From assembly GCF_022884085.1 (NCBI RefSeq), contig NZ_JAGGCS010000004.1, forward strand, positions 300,599-364,598: a stretch of 64,000 nucleotides of DNA, given 5' to 3'. Shown here piece after piece: positions 31,431 to 39,817 of the stretch; position 1 is the first letter of the stretch, and the number at the start of each line of letters is the position of its first letter. Under the pieces are notes generated by a model. The model was not told the origin of the DNA, ran no database searches, and saw only the letters and a program-made list of their open reading frames with translations. The translations under genes and the position numbers were made by a program. The DNA is from Paenirhizobium cremeum (GTDB lineage: Bacteria; Pseudomonadota; Alphaproteobacteria; Rhizobiales; Rhizobiaceae).

Positions 31431-32618
31431 ATGGACATGACCGACAATTTCGCCTTTCTCCTGCCTTTCTTCATGACGGTCTTTGGAGCGGTCTTCCTGT
31501 CGGCACATCTCTGGGCCGCCGGTTCCGCGACCTTCTGGGGACTTGGCTTCCTGTCGGCGGCGGCCGGCTTTTCCATACCGCTGCTGCCACCGGAGGTGCT
31601 GTCCTTCAAGGCCCAGGCCATTGTTGCAAACGCCCTGTTCCTCGCGGCCTTCTGTCTTTTCGGAGATGCGCTGCTCACCCGTTTCGGGGAAAGACATTAC
31701 CGCGCTCCGCGCTATGCCTTCGCCGGCATCGCGCTCGTGGCGATTGCCGCCGTCATCATCCTCAAGGAAGACCTGCGGGCTGAACTGATCCTCGGCGACA
31801 CCAGCATCGCCCTGCTGCTGATCGTGCCGGTGTTTCAAGTCGCCCGCGCTCCGCGTCGTCCCATGGACCGCCTGCTGGTCTTCATGGTCGGCCTCGTCGT
31901 GGTCGAGACCTTCACGAGAGTGGCCGTCCTGATCCTGATGACCTCGTCCTCCGATGTGGGGACCCTCGACGCCTTCCTCGGTTCGGCCTACGCCTTCTAC
32001 ATCCAACTCGGCGCCGGAGTGATCGCTTTCCTGCTGGCGCTGACGGTGCTTGGCACGCTGGTCGACGACCTCATACAGCGCTACAAATATGCCGCCTACC
32101 GCGATCCCCTGACGGGCCTTCTCAACCGCCGGGGCTTCGAGCAGGCGATGGACTCCATGCCGGCCGGAAGATTGGCCGGCACCATTGTCATCGGCGATAT
32201 CGATCACTTCAAGCAGGTGAACGATCGTTTCGGCCACGCCGCCGGAGACGCGGTAATTGCCGGCTTTGCGGCGCTCTTCACGCACTTCATGCCCCGCAAA
32301 GCCATTCTCGCCCGGTTCGGGGGTGAGGATTTCGTCGCCTTCCTGCCAGAGGAAGTGCCGGCGACAGCAGGGGAAATCGCGGAAAAGCTACGCCAGGCCT
32401 TTGCCGCCCACGCCTGGGAGAATGACGGTTTCAATTGCGAGATAACCGCAAGCTTCGGCATCGCCGCCCAGGCGAAAAGCGATTATTCCGTCCACGCCGC
32501 AATCGCCCGCGCCGATGCCTGTCTCTACGAGGCGAAACGCGCCGGCCGCAACAAGGTGGTCATGGAAGGAAAGGTATCCGGGGAAACGCCGACACTGCGC
32601 ATCATTTCGTCGTCGTGA
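31431..32618 (+). CDS. Membrane diguanylate cyclase (GGDEF)
   Basis: Makes c-di-GMP from two GTP. The 395-aa protein has about seven hydrophobic helices in the first 205 residues, then a C-terminal GGDEF domain: YRDPLTGLLNRRGFEQAM, GDIDHFKQVNDRFGHAAGDAV and the active-site GGEDF at 297-301. The inhibitory RxxD motif expected five residues before it is absent (PRKA). ATG 31431 was used; GTG 31425 and ATG 31437 are also in frame. The 3' end overlaps ccmG on the other strand by 17 nt. The N-terminal membrane sensor does not match a family I can name. Confidence 0.88.
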   Translation: MDMTDNFAFLLPFFMTVFGAVFLSAHLWAAGSATFWGLGFLSAAAGFSIPLLPPEVLSFKAQAIVANALFLAAFCLFGDALLTRFGERHYRAPRYAFAGIALVAIAAVIILKEDLRAELILGDTSIALLLIVPVFQVARAPRRPMDRLLVFMVGLVVVETFTRVAVLILMTSSSDVGTLDAFLGSAYAFYIQLGAGVIAFLLALTVLGTLVDDLIQRYKYAAYRDPLTGLLNRRGFEQAMDSMPAGRLAGTIVIGDIDHFKQVNDRFGHAAGDAVIAGFAALFTHFMPRKAILARFGGEDFVAFLPEEVPATAGEIAEKLRQAFAAHAWENDGFNCEITASFGIAAQAKSDYSVHAAIARADACLYEAKRAGRNKVVMEGKVSGETPTLRIISSS

Positions 32619-33219
32619 CCTCGGCGGCGGCGCGCGCCTTTTCGATGGCCGGGAAGAGGCCGTTTTCCAGCGATTGCGGATCGAAGGGTCCGACCTTCTT
32701 GTAAAGGATCGTGCCGTCGGCGGCGACAAGATAGCTTTCCGGAATGCCGTAAACGCCCCAGTCAATTGCGGCCTTGCCGTTCGGATCGACGCCGATCGCC
32801 TTGTAGGGATTGCCGAGTTCACCGAGGAAGCGCAGGGCGTTCTCGTTCTTATCCTTGTAGTTGATGCCCACCACGTTCAGGCGGGGATCCTTCGAGAGTT
32901 CCTTGAGGATCGGGTGCTCCTGCCGGCAGGGCACGCACCATGAGGCAAACACGTTGACCAGCGTCAGCCTGCCGGAAATGGCGGCCGTTGTCAGCGGCGC
33001 CGTGTTCGAACCGTCGAGAGCGGGCAGGTCGAGCGCAGGCGCACGGGTGCCGATTAGGGCCGAGGGAATATCGGAAACATTCTTGCCGTTGACATCTTGC
33101 TCGTAAAGCATCTTGGCGGCCGTACCGGCGATGACGGCAAACACCGCGAGCGGAACGAGCGCCAGTGCATATCGGCCGATGCCCTTGCTTGCCTTTTCCT
33201 CGATGGCAGGTTCGCTCAT
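32602..33219 (-). CDS. ccmG: Thiol:disulfide protein CcmG/DsbE
   Basis: Periplasm-facing thioredoxin that reduces apocytochrome c cysteines for haem attachment. The 205-aa protein has a membrane anchor near residues 15-37, then the thioredoxin fold with catalytic [13 protein letters not shown] (WCVPC). [13 protein letters not shown] supplies the cis-Pro loop. It overlaps ccmD by 4 nt and is the last gene of ccmABCDG. The 3' end overlaps the diguanylate cyclase gene by 17 nt on the opposite strand. Confidence 0.94.
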   Translation of the reverse strand: MSEPAIEEKASKGIGRYALALVPLAVFAVIAGTAAKMLYEQDVNGKNVSDIPSALIGTRAPALDLPALDGSNTAPLTTAAISGRLTLVNVFASWCVPCRQEHPILKELSKDPRLNVVGINYKDKNENALRFLGELGNPYKAIGVDPNGKAAIDWGVYGIPESYLVAADGTILYKKVGPFDPQSLENGLFPAIEKARAAAEVTTTK

Positions 33220-33398
33220 TGCGCGGCGCCCTCGGCCTTGCTTGCCGCACCGGCGCTGCGACGGCGCAGGCCGGAAGCTTCCAGAGCTTTGAGTTCGGCC
33301 TGACGCGCGCGGCCGTCAAGCCAGACCCACACAATCAGCGCAAGAACGATCAGGCCGGCAATCCCATAGGACAGGTAGACGTAGAAGGCATGGCTCAT
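33216..33398 (-). CDS. ccmD: Haem exporter protein CcmD
   Basis: A 60-aa single-span membrane protein ([21 protein letters not shown]) with a basic/Ala-rich cytoplasmic tail ([16 protein letters not shown]). CcmD helps release holo-CcmE from the CcmABC complex. It is coupled by 4-nt overlaps to both ccmC and ccmG. The position, size and topology identify it more than sequence motifs do. Confidence 0.88.
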   Translation of the reverse strand: MSHAFYVYLSYGIAGLIVLALIVWVWLDGRARQAELKALEASGLRRRSAGAASKAEGAAQ

Positions 33399-34162
33399 GG
33401 AGAAACCTCCCGGCCCGCCATGCGAGCCGCCATGCGCCGCTGCGTCGCGATCCGGCGGCGCCAGATCTCGTTACGCATGGCCATCAGATGCAGCGTGAAG
33501 AACAGCATGGTGAAGGCGACCGCCATGATGAGCAGCGGCCAGAGGAATTCCGGATCGATGGTCGGCCCGTCGAGCCGGATCACCGACGCCGGTTGATGCA
33601 GCGTGTTCCACCACTCGACAGAAAACTTGATGATCGGGATGTTGACGAAACCGACGAGGATGAGCACGGCGCTGACGCGTGCGGCTCTCGACGCATCGTC
33701 CATCGCCCGGTTGAGGGCGATGAGGCCGAGATACATCAGGAACAGCACGAAGACGGAGGTGAGCCGCGCGTCCCAGACCCACCACGTTCCCCACATCGGC
33801 TTGCCCCACAGAGAACCCGTGATAAGCGCAATCAGGGTGAAGGCGGCCCCGAGCGGAGCGGCGGCCTTGTGGCTGACATCGGCAAGCGGATGACGCCAGA
33901 CGAGCGTGCCGATCGCCGAAAGCGCCATGACCGAATAGCACATCATCGAAAGCCAGGCTGCCGGCACATGCACATACATGATGCGCACCGTCTCGCCCTG
34001 CTGATAGTCGCCCTCGGTCGTGAAGCTCAGATAGAGCCCGACCGCAAGGAGCATGGCGGTCAGACAGGCAAACCACGGCAGGACACGGGCGACCAGCGCC
34101 AGGAACCGGGTCGGGTTGGCAAGATCGCTGAACTTCGAAATGGCAAGGCTCGTGTCGTTCAT
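33395..34162 (-). CDS. ccmC: Haem exporter protein CcmC
   Basis: Six-helix membrane protein that presents haem to CcmE. The 255-aa product carries the tryptophan-rich WWD motif [13 protein letters not shown], flanked by the conserved His region [18 protein letters not shown] (here [19 protein letters not shown]) and [14 protein letters not shown]. The start ATG 34162 is preceded by GAGAG-like sequence. It follows ccmB by 45 nt. The ccmE, ccmF and ccmH genes are not in the window. Confidence 0.95.
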   Translation of the reverse strand: MNDTSLAISKFSDLANPTRFLALVARVLPWFACLTAMLLAVGLYLSFTTEGDYQQGETVRIMYVHVPAAWLSMMCYSVMALSAIGTLVWRHPLADVSHKAAAPLGAAFTLIALITGSLWGKPMWGTWWVWDARLTSVFVLFLMYLGLIALNRAMDDASRAARVSAVLILVGFVNIPIIKFSVEWWNTLHQPASVIRLDGPTIDPEFLWPLLIMAVAFTMLFFTLHLMAMRNEIWRRRIATQRRMAARMAGREVSP

Positions 34163-34207
34163 GGAATGCTTCTAACCTGAGAGAGGGTCGTCTGCAATTG
34201 ATCCGGG

Positions 34208-34867
34208 TCAATCGGACGCATTGCGCAACGCCAGAGCGGCGGCAAGCGGACCGATCACAGCGAAGAACAGCGTGATCGCAATCAGAAACAGGAACGGCGG
34301 CATAAATGGGGCCGGCTCCTCCACCGCCGCATAGGAGGCGCTAACCCCGAAGATCAGTACCGGAATGGCCAGCGGCAGCACCAGAATGGATACCAGAAGT
34401 CCGCCGCGGGGCAATGCGACGGCAACGGCGGCACCGGCCGCTCCAATAAAAGTGATCGCCGGTGATCCGACGAGAAGCGTCAACATCACCGCACCGATCG
34501 CCACCTCGTTCATGTTCATGAAGAGGCCGAGCAAGGGCGAAGCAGCAACCAGGGGCAGGCTGGTGGCGGTCCAGTGCGCCAGACATTTGACAAAGACGGT
34601 AAAGACCAGCGGCGTCTCCTGCATCAGGATCAGATCGAGCGACCCGTCGTCGCGGTCCGCCTGGAACAGGCGGTCGAGCCCGAGAAGGGCGGCAAGCAGC
34701 GCCCCGATCCAGACGATGGCCGGCCCGATGCGCGACAGGAGGTTGAGATCCGGCCCGACCCCGAACGGGATGACGGCGACGACCGTCATGAAGAACAGGA
34801 CGCCGATCAGCGCGCCGCCGCCCGCCCGCACCGAGAGTTTGAGGTCACGGAAGAAAAGGGCGATCAT
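34208..34867 (-). CDS. ccmB: Haem exporter permease CcmB
   Basis: Membrane subunit of the CcmAB ABC complex. The 219-aa product has six hydrophobic helices; FFRDLKLSVRAGG, ALLGLDRLFQADRDDGSLDLILM and KCLAHWTATSLPLV are the family blocks. ATG 34867 was chosen as the family N-terminus; the longer frame to 34957 runs through the structured gap. It is 91 nt downstream of ccmA, and the gap holds a long stem-loop. Confidence 0.94.
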   Translation of the reverse strand: MIALFFRDLKLSVRAGGGALIGVLFFMTVVAVIPFGVGPDLNLLSRIGPAIVWIGALLAALLGLDRLFQADRDDGSLDLILMQETPLVFTVFVKCLAHWTATSLPLVAASPLLGLFMNMNEVAIGAVMLTLLVGSPAITFIGAAGAAVAVALPRGGLLVSILVLPLAIPVLIFGVSASYAAVEEPAPFMPPFLFLIAITLFFAVIGPLAAALALRNASD

Positions 34868-34905
34868 GCGGAAACTCCATTTTCGACCATTCCGCCGACC
34901 GCACC

Positions 34906-34947
34906 CCCCTCTGCCCTGAGGGTGAGATGCCCGGCGGGGCAGAGGGG
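34906..34947 (-). other. Stem-loop between ccmA and ccmB
   Basis: CCCCTCTGCCC (34906-34916) pairs perfectly over 11 bp with GGGCAGAGGGG (34937-34947), with a 20-nt loop. It lies wholly in the ccmA-ccmB gap. With no U tract on the transcribed side it is not a standard terminator; processing, mRNA stability or a protein site are options. Confidence 0.5.
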
Positions 34948-34958
34948 TATAAGCCACA

Positions 34959-35606
34959 TCACGAAACTTCCTCCGCCTCGTGATACTCGAACCCCTTCAT
35001 CACCAGCGTCTTAGCGTTCTTGAGGCCGAGCGGCTGGTGGGTAGCGGCAATTGCGATGCCACCCTTGGCGAGGTGGGCGTGGACCAGACCGGCGAACATT
35101 TCGTCTGCGCTGGCATCGAGCGCCGCCGTCGGCTCGTCGAGAATCCAGACCGGCCGGTGGGCGACGATGAGCTTGGCCATGGCGAATCGCCGCTGCTGGC
35201 CGGCGGAAAGATAGCCGTAGGGCAGATGCGCGATGCTGCCGAGGCCGACGGATTCGGCCGCCTCTTCCACGGAAAGGCCGGCCCCGCCTTCGGCGTCGCC
35301 GAGGAAATCCCGCCAGAAGGCGAGATTTTCGCGGACGGTCAGTTCCTGCTTCATGGCGTTGCGATGGCCGAGATAATGGCTCGCCTCCCGTGCCGGGCGC
35401 GTTTCTTCGCCATCCCGGAAACGGAACTCGACCTTGCCCCGGTCCGGCCTCAGAAGCCCGGCGACCACCCGCAGTAATGTCGATTTGCCCGAACCGTTGC
35501 GGCCGGTCAGCACCATCGCATCGCCCGCACGCAACTCGAAGGAAATGTCGACGAAAATCAGGTCTTCACCCCGCCTGGCGGCGAGCTTTTCGGCAGTGAG
35601 CCGCAT
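34959..35606 (-). CDS. ccmA: Haem exporter ATP-binding protein CcmA
   Basis: ATPase of the CcmAB complex that drives release of holo-CcmE. The 215-aa protein has Walker A GRNGSGKST near residue 35, a Q-loop region with HYLGHRNAMK, signature LSAGQQRRFAMAKL and Walker B VWILDEPTAALD, then the H-loop TH. Its start faces the acnA promoter region. It is the first gene of ccmABCDG and may share an iron-responsive control region with aconitase. Confidence 0.95.
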   Translation of the reverse strand: MRLTAEKLAARRGEDLIFVDISFELRAGDAMVLTGRNGSGKSTLLRVVAGLLRPDRGKVEFRFRDGEETRPAREASHYLGHRNAMKQELTVRENLAFWRDFLGDAEGGAGLSVEEAAESVGLGSIAHLPYGYLSAGQQRRFAMAKLIVAHRPVWILDEPTAALDASADEMFAGLVHAHLAKGGIAIAATHQPLGLKNAKTLVMKGFEYHEAEEVS

Positions 35607-35686
35607 GCCGTTCGCTTTCCGGCAACCATCCCGGCTGCCTGTCGAAAAAATTGTCTCAATTCGCCATTCGTTGGTCTGGCACCTTT

Positions 35687-35702
35687 CTTAGAAATTATCT
35701 AT
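35687..35702. promoter_or_regulatory. Possible Irr (ICE-type) box between ccmA and acnA
   Basis: CTTAGAAATTATCTAT resembles the Irr box TTAGAA-N3-TTCTAA: the left half is perfect and the right half ATCTAT matches 4 of 6. It lies in the 277-nt region between two divergent genes for haem and iron-sulfur functions, which Irr regulates in rhizobia. Binding is inferred. Confidence 0.4.
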
Positions 35703-35883
35703 ATGGGTTTCAACCACGCCAGCGGCCGGCGTGAAGTTCATCCTTGTGCCGAACTTGATGATTGCGAAAGGCAATTTTCACGGGCGGACAGCGGAAATGG
35801 TCGCACCCGCATCCTGATGTGCATGAAGTGCATAGGCGTCCGCACGAACGTGTAGGCTATCAGAATAAGCGGGGTTCATATCC

Positions 35884-38577
35884 GTGTCCAAATCCATCGA
35901 CAGCTTCAATTGTCGTTCGACGCTCACCGTCAACGGCAAGGATTATGTCTATTACAGCCTTCCGAAGGCCGAGGCCAACGGCCTCGCCGGCGTCTCGAAG
36001 CTTCCCTACTCGATGAAGGTTCTGCTCGAGAACCTGCTGCGCAACGAAGACGGCCGTTCGGTTACCAAGGCCGACATTGAAGCCGTTGCCGAATGGCTGA
36101 ACAACAAGGGCCTCAAGGAAGCGGAAATCGCCTACCGCCCGGCTCGCGTGCTGATGCAGGATTTCACCGGCGTTCCGGCGGTCGTCGACCTCGCCGCCAT
36201 GCGTGACGGCATCAAGGCTCTCGGCGGCGACCCGGAAAAGATCAACCCGCTCGTTCCCGTCGACCTCGTCATCGACCACTCGGTCATCGTCGACGAATTC
36301 GGCACGCCCCAGGCCTTCGCCCGCAACGTCGAACTCGAATACCAGCGCAACGGCGAGCGCTACCGCTTTCTGAAGTGGGGCCAGCAGGCATTCAAGAACT
36401 TCCGCGTGGTTCCCCCGGGCACCGGTATCTGTCACCAGGTCAATTTCGAATATCTCGGCCAAGCTGTCTGGACCAAGGAAGAAGACGGCGAGACGATCGC
36501 CTACCCCGATACCTGCGTCGGCACCGACAGCCACACCACCATGATTAACGGCCTCGGCGTTCTGGGCTGGGGCGTGGGCGGTATCGAAGCCGAAGCCGCC
36601 ATGCTCGGCCAGCCGGTCTCGATGCTTCTGCCCGAGGTCATCGGCTTCAAGCTCACCGGCAAGCTCAAGGAAGGCGTCACCGCCACCGACCTCGTGCTGA
36701 CCGTCGTCCAGATGCTGCGCAAGAAGGGCGTCGTTTCGAAGTTCGTTGAATTCTTCGGCCCGGGCATGGACAACATGCCGGTCGCCGACCGCGCCACCAT
36801 CGGCAACATGGGTCCGGAATACGGCGCGACCTGCGGCTTCTTCCCGATCGACGCCGAAACCGTCAACTACCTCAACATGTCCGGCCGCACCAAGGACCGC
36901 ATCGCCCTCGTCGAAGCCTATTCCAAGGCGCAGGGCATGTGGCGCGACAATGACGGCTCCCAGCTCGTCTTCACCGACACGCTGGAACTCGACCTCGGCG
37001 ACGTCGTTCCCTCGATGGCCGGCCCGAAGCGTCCGGAAGGCAGACTGCCGCTCGAAACCATCGCCCCGAACTTCGCAACCGCCCTCGAAGGCGACTACAA
37101 GAAGCCGGGTCAGCTTACCACGCGCTACCAGGTCGAAGGCGAAAGCTTCGATCTCGGTCATGGCGACGTCTGCATCGCCGCCATCACCTCCTGCACCAAC
37201 ACGTCGAATCCGAGCGTCCTGATCGCCGCCGGCCTTCTCGCCCGCAACGCCGTTGCCAAGGGCCTGAAGACCAAACCGTGGGTCAAGACCTCGCTCGCAC
37301 CGGGATCGCAGGTCGTCGGCGAATATCTCGCCAAGTCCGGCCTGCAGAAGGAACTCGACGCGCTCGGCTTCAACCTTGTCGGTTTTGGCTGCACGACCTG
37401 CATCGGTAACTCCGGCCCGCTGCCGCCGGCAATTTCGAAGACGATCAACGACAAGGGCCTGATCACCGCGGGTGTACTCTCGGGCAACCGTAACTTCGAA
37501 GGCCGCATTTCGCCTGACGTCCAGGCGAACTACCTCGCCTCTCCGCCGCTCGTGGTCGCCTACGCGCTTGCCGGTTCGGTCCAGAAGGACCTGACCAAGG
37601 AACCGCTCGGCGAGGACAAGAACGGCAATCCGGTCTACCTCAAGGACATCTGGCCGACCTCTGCGGAAGTGCAGGAGTTCATCCACAAATACGTCACGCG
37701 CGAACTCTTCGAATCGAAGTATGCCGACGTATTCAAGGGCGACGCGAACTGGCAGGCCGTGCAGGTTCCGGAAGGCCAGACCTATGCCTGGGACGACAAG
37801 TCGACCTACGTTCAGAACCCGCCTTACTTCGTCGGCATGAAGAAGACCGGCGAGGGCCTGCACGACATCAAGGGCGCTCGCGTCCTCGGCCTGTTCGGCG
37901 ACAAGATCACCACCGACCACATCTCCCCGGCCGGTTCGATCAAGGCCGCCTCGCCGGCTGGTGCCTACCTGCTCGACAACGGTGTCCAGGTCGCGGACTT
38001 CAACCAGTACGGCACACGCCGCGGCAACCATGAAGTCATGATGCGTGGCACCTTCGCCAACATCCGCATCCGCAACCATATGCTCGGCCCGAACGGCAAG
38101 GAAGGTGGCTACACCATCCACTATCCGTCGAAGGAAGAGATGTCGATCTACGACGCCGCTATGAAGTACAAGGAAGAGGGCGTTCCGCTCGTGATCTTCG
38201 CCGGCGTCGAATACGGCAACGGTTCGTCCCGCGACTGGGCCGCGAAGGGCACCAACCTGCTCGGCGTCAAGGCCGTGATCGCCCAGTCCTTCGAGCGTAT
38301 CCACCGCTCGAACCTGGTCGGTATGGGCGTGGTTCCCTTCACCTTCGAAGACGGCACCACCTGGGCTTCGCTCAACCTCAAGGGTGACGAAACTGTCACC
38401 ATCGAGGGCCTCGAAGGCGACATCAAGCCGCGCGAGACCAAGATCGCCAAGATCACCTATGCCGACGGTTCGGTGAAGGAAGTCCCGCTGCTTTGCCGCA
38501 TCGATACGCTCGACGAGGTCACCTACATGGAGAACGGCGGCATTCTGCAGACCGTTCTTCGCGACCTCGCCGCCTGA
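35884..38577 (+). CDS. acnA: Aconitate hydratase A
   Basis: TCA-cycle aconitase of 897 aa, the full family length. The [4Fe-4S] ligands are Cys437 ([10 protein letters not shown]), Cys503 and Cys506 ([13 protein letters not shown]). Other family blocks are [21 protein letters not shown] and, in the C-terminal domain, [16 protein letters not shown]. The start codon is GTG 35884, after AGCGGGG. It is monocistronic with a terminator at 38601. It may be iron regulated via the box at 35687. Confidence 0.98.
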   Translation: MSKSIDSFNCRSTLTVNGKDYVYYSLPKAEANGLAGVSKLPYSMKVLLENLLRNEDGRSVTKADIEAVAEWLNNKGLKEAEIAYRPARVLMQDFTGVPAVVDLAAMRDGIKALGGDPEKINPLVPVDLVIDHSVIVDEFGTPQAFARNVELEYQRNGERYRFLKWGQQAFKNFRVVPPGTGICHQVNFEYLGQAVWTKEEDGETIAYPDTCVGTDSHTTMINGLGVLGWGVGGIEAEAAMLGQPVSMLLPEVIGFKLTGKLKEGVTATDLVLTVVQMLRKKGVVSKFVEFFGPGMDNMPVADRATIGNMGPEYGATCGFFPIDAETVNYLNMSGRTKDRIALVEAYSKAQGMWRDNDGSQLVFTDTLELDLGDVVPSMAGPKRPEGRLPLETIAPNFATALEGDYKKPGQLTTRYQVEGESFDLGHGDVCIAAITSCTNTSNPSVLIAAGLLARNAVAKGLKTKPWVKTSLAPGSQVVGEYLAKSGLQKELDALGFNLVGFGCTTCIGNSGPLPPAISKTINDKGLITAGVLSGNRNFEGRISPDVQANYLASPPLVVAYALAGSVQKDLTKEPLGEDKNGNPVYLKDIWPTSAEVQEFIHKYVTRELFESKYADVFKGDANWQAVQVPEGQTYAWDDKSTYVQNPPYFVGMKKTGEGLHDIKGARVLGLFGDKITTDHISPAGSIKAASPAGAYLLDNGVQVADFNQYGTRRGNHEVMMRGTFANIRIRNHMLGPNGKEGGYTIHYPSKEEMSIYDAAMKYKEEGVPLVIFAGVEYGNGSSRDWAAKGTNLLGVKAVIAQSFERIHRSNLVGMGVVPFTFEDGTTWASLNLKGDETVTIEGLEGDIKPRETKIAKITYADGSVKEVPLLCRIDTLDEVTYMENGGILQTVLRDLAA

Positions 38578-38600
38578 TCCGGACGGCTTCCAACGACAAG

Positions 38601-38634
38601 AACCGCCGGTCGACCTCGTCGGCCGGCGGTTTTC
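38601..38634 (+). terminator. acnA terminator
   Basis: AACCGCCGG pairs with CCGGCGGTT; inner GAC/GTC pairing gives a longer stem, and TTTCTTTG follows. It lies 24 nt past the acnA stop. Confidence 0.8.
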
Positions 38635-38788
38635 TTTGTCATTCCGGCACCGGACGGCGCGATTGGCGGGCAGTTTCACCCCATCGTGACTTTGCCTTGA
38701 ACGCCGGAAGAGCTATGTGTCGACACGCACAAAAAAAGATCGACGGCGGCACCCTCCGCGAGCCGCCGATCGCGCGACGGGGCACTCC

Positions 38789-39538
38789 ATGAGCAGGGGC
38801 ATGTTCAAAGGTCTGGCACTTTTCCTGACGCTGGCGCTCGCCGCGCCCGCGCTCTCGGCCGACGGAACGCCGCTGAAGGGCGTGGTGGAACTGTTCACCT
38901 CGCAGGGCTGCGGCTCCTGCCCGCCGGCCGACCGCGCCTTCGAGGCGCTGGTGCGCCAGGGTGATGTGGTGGCGCTTGCCTATCATGTCGACTATTGGAA
39001 CTACATGGGCTGGGCGGACACGCTTGCCTCGAAGGAAAACACCACCCGCCAGTACGGCTATGCCCGCAGCCTCCGCCGCAGCGGCGTCTATACGCCCCAG
39101 GCCATCCTCAACGGTCGCGACCATATGAAAGGCACCGATGTCGGTGCGATCAACCAGAAGCTCGACGCGCTGGAAAAGACCGGCGACGGCCTCAGCATTC
39201 CCGTCGAGGCCGAAAAGAAGGGCGACGAACTCGTGGTCAAGGTCGGCGCCGGGGTCGGCAAGGCCGACGTGGTGGTGGTCTATTTCCGCCGCAAGGAAAC
39301 GGTGGAGCTCCTGAAGGGCGAGAACGTCGGCAAGAAGATGGTCTACTGGAACAGCGTCACCGATGTCCAGACCGTCGGAATGTGGGACGGCAAGCCGCTG
39401 GATCTCGTGCTGCCGGCAAAGCTCATCGGTGCGGACGGTAATAGCGGCTGCGCCATCCTTCTCCAGTCCACCGGGCCGCAGGGCGAGCCCGCAGGCATTC
39501 TCGGCGCGACCATGATGATCGATCCGGCCAAAATCTGA
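38789..39538 (+). CDS. DUF1223 secreted thioredoxin-like protein
   Basis: A 249-aa protein with a signal peptide (residues 1 to about 23, ending ALSA). The start of the mature region, VVELFTSQGCGSCPPADRAFEAL, has a CxxC (CGSC) thioredoxin-like site, followed by VVALAYHVDYWNYMGWADTLAS and VYTPQAILNGR, which are diagnostic of DUF1223. The C-terminal half is a beta-rich domain. Function is unknown; the site suggests a periplasmic oxidoreductase role. ATG 38801 is a possible later start. Confidence 0.85.
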   Translation: MSRGMFKGLALFLTLALAAPALSADGTPLKGVVELFTSQGCGSCPPADRAFEALVRQGDVVALAYHVDYWNYMGWADTLASKENTTRQYGYARSLRRSGVYTPQAILNGRDHMKGTDVGAINQKLDALEKTGDGLSIPVEAEKKGDELVVKVGAGVGKADVVVVYFRRKETVELLKGENVGKKMVYWNSVTDVQTVGMWDGKPLDLVLPAKLIGADGNSGCAILLQSTGPQGEPAGILGATMMIDPAKI

Positions 39539-39575
39539 AGCTTCTCGAAGGATTTTGCCTTGGCCGGTCCGGCCC

Positions 39576-39604
39576 GGGTGCATTGGGGGGCTGGGGGTAA
39601 GGGG
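39576..39604 (+). repeat. Four-tract G-quadruplex motif
   Basis: G tracts of 3, 6, 5 and 4 (39576-39578, 39585-39590, 39593-39597, 39601-39604) are separated by 6, 2 and 3 nt, which meets the G3+N1-7 rule. It sits in a 279-nt gap after the DUF1223 gene and before a helicase gene. A short perfect hairpin TTGGCGC-ACC-GCGCCAA follows at 39628-39644. Folding is not tested. Confidence 0.5.
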
Positions 39605-39817
39605 TCAATGCGCCAGACCGGACCGTTTTGGCGCACCGCGCCAACCAAGTGCGTAGCAGTCTCAGTTTAAATTTGGGCGGTGTTTTGTCCAAAATACGGC
39701 GGAGCTAAAAAAAGCGCATTCGGCCGAAAGAGCGCTTTGCGTGGGCGGGTGCGCGCGCTGCCGTAATATCGTGAAAGTTCGCTCTATGTTCTTGCCGAAT
39801 CGCCCGATCTGAGGCAC

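Noticed and set aside
35860..38679. 939-codon open frame on the minus strand across acnA
   Set aside because: Antisense shadow of aconitase. The long stop-free run follows from codon bias in a highly expressed gene; no motif is seen.
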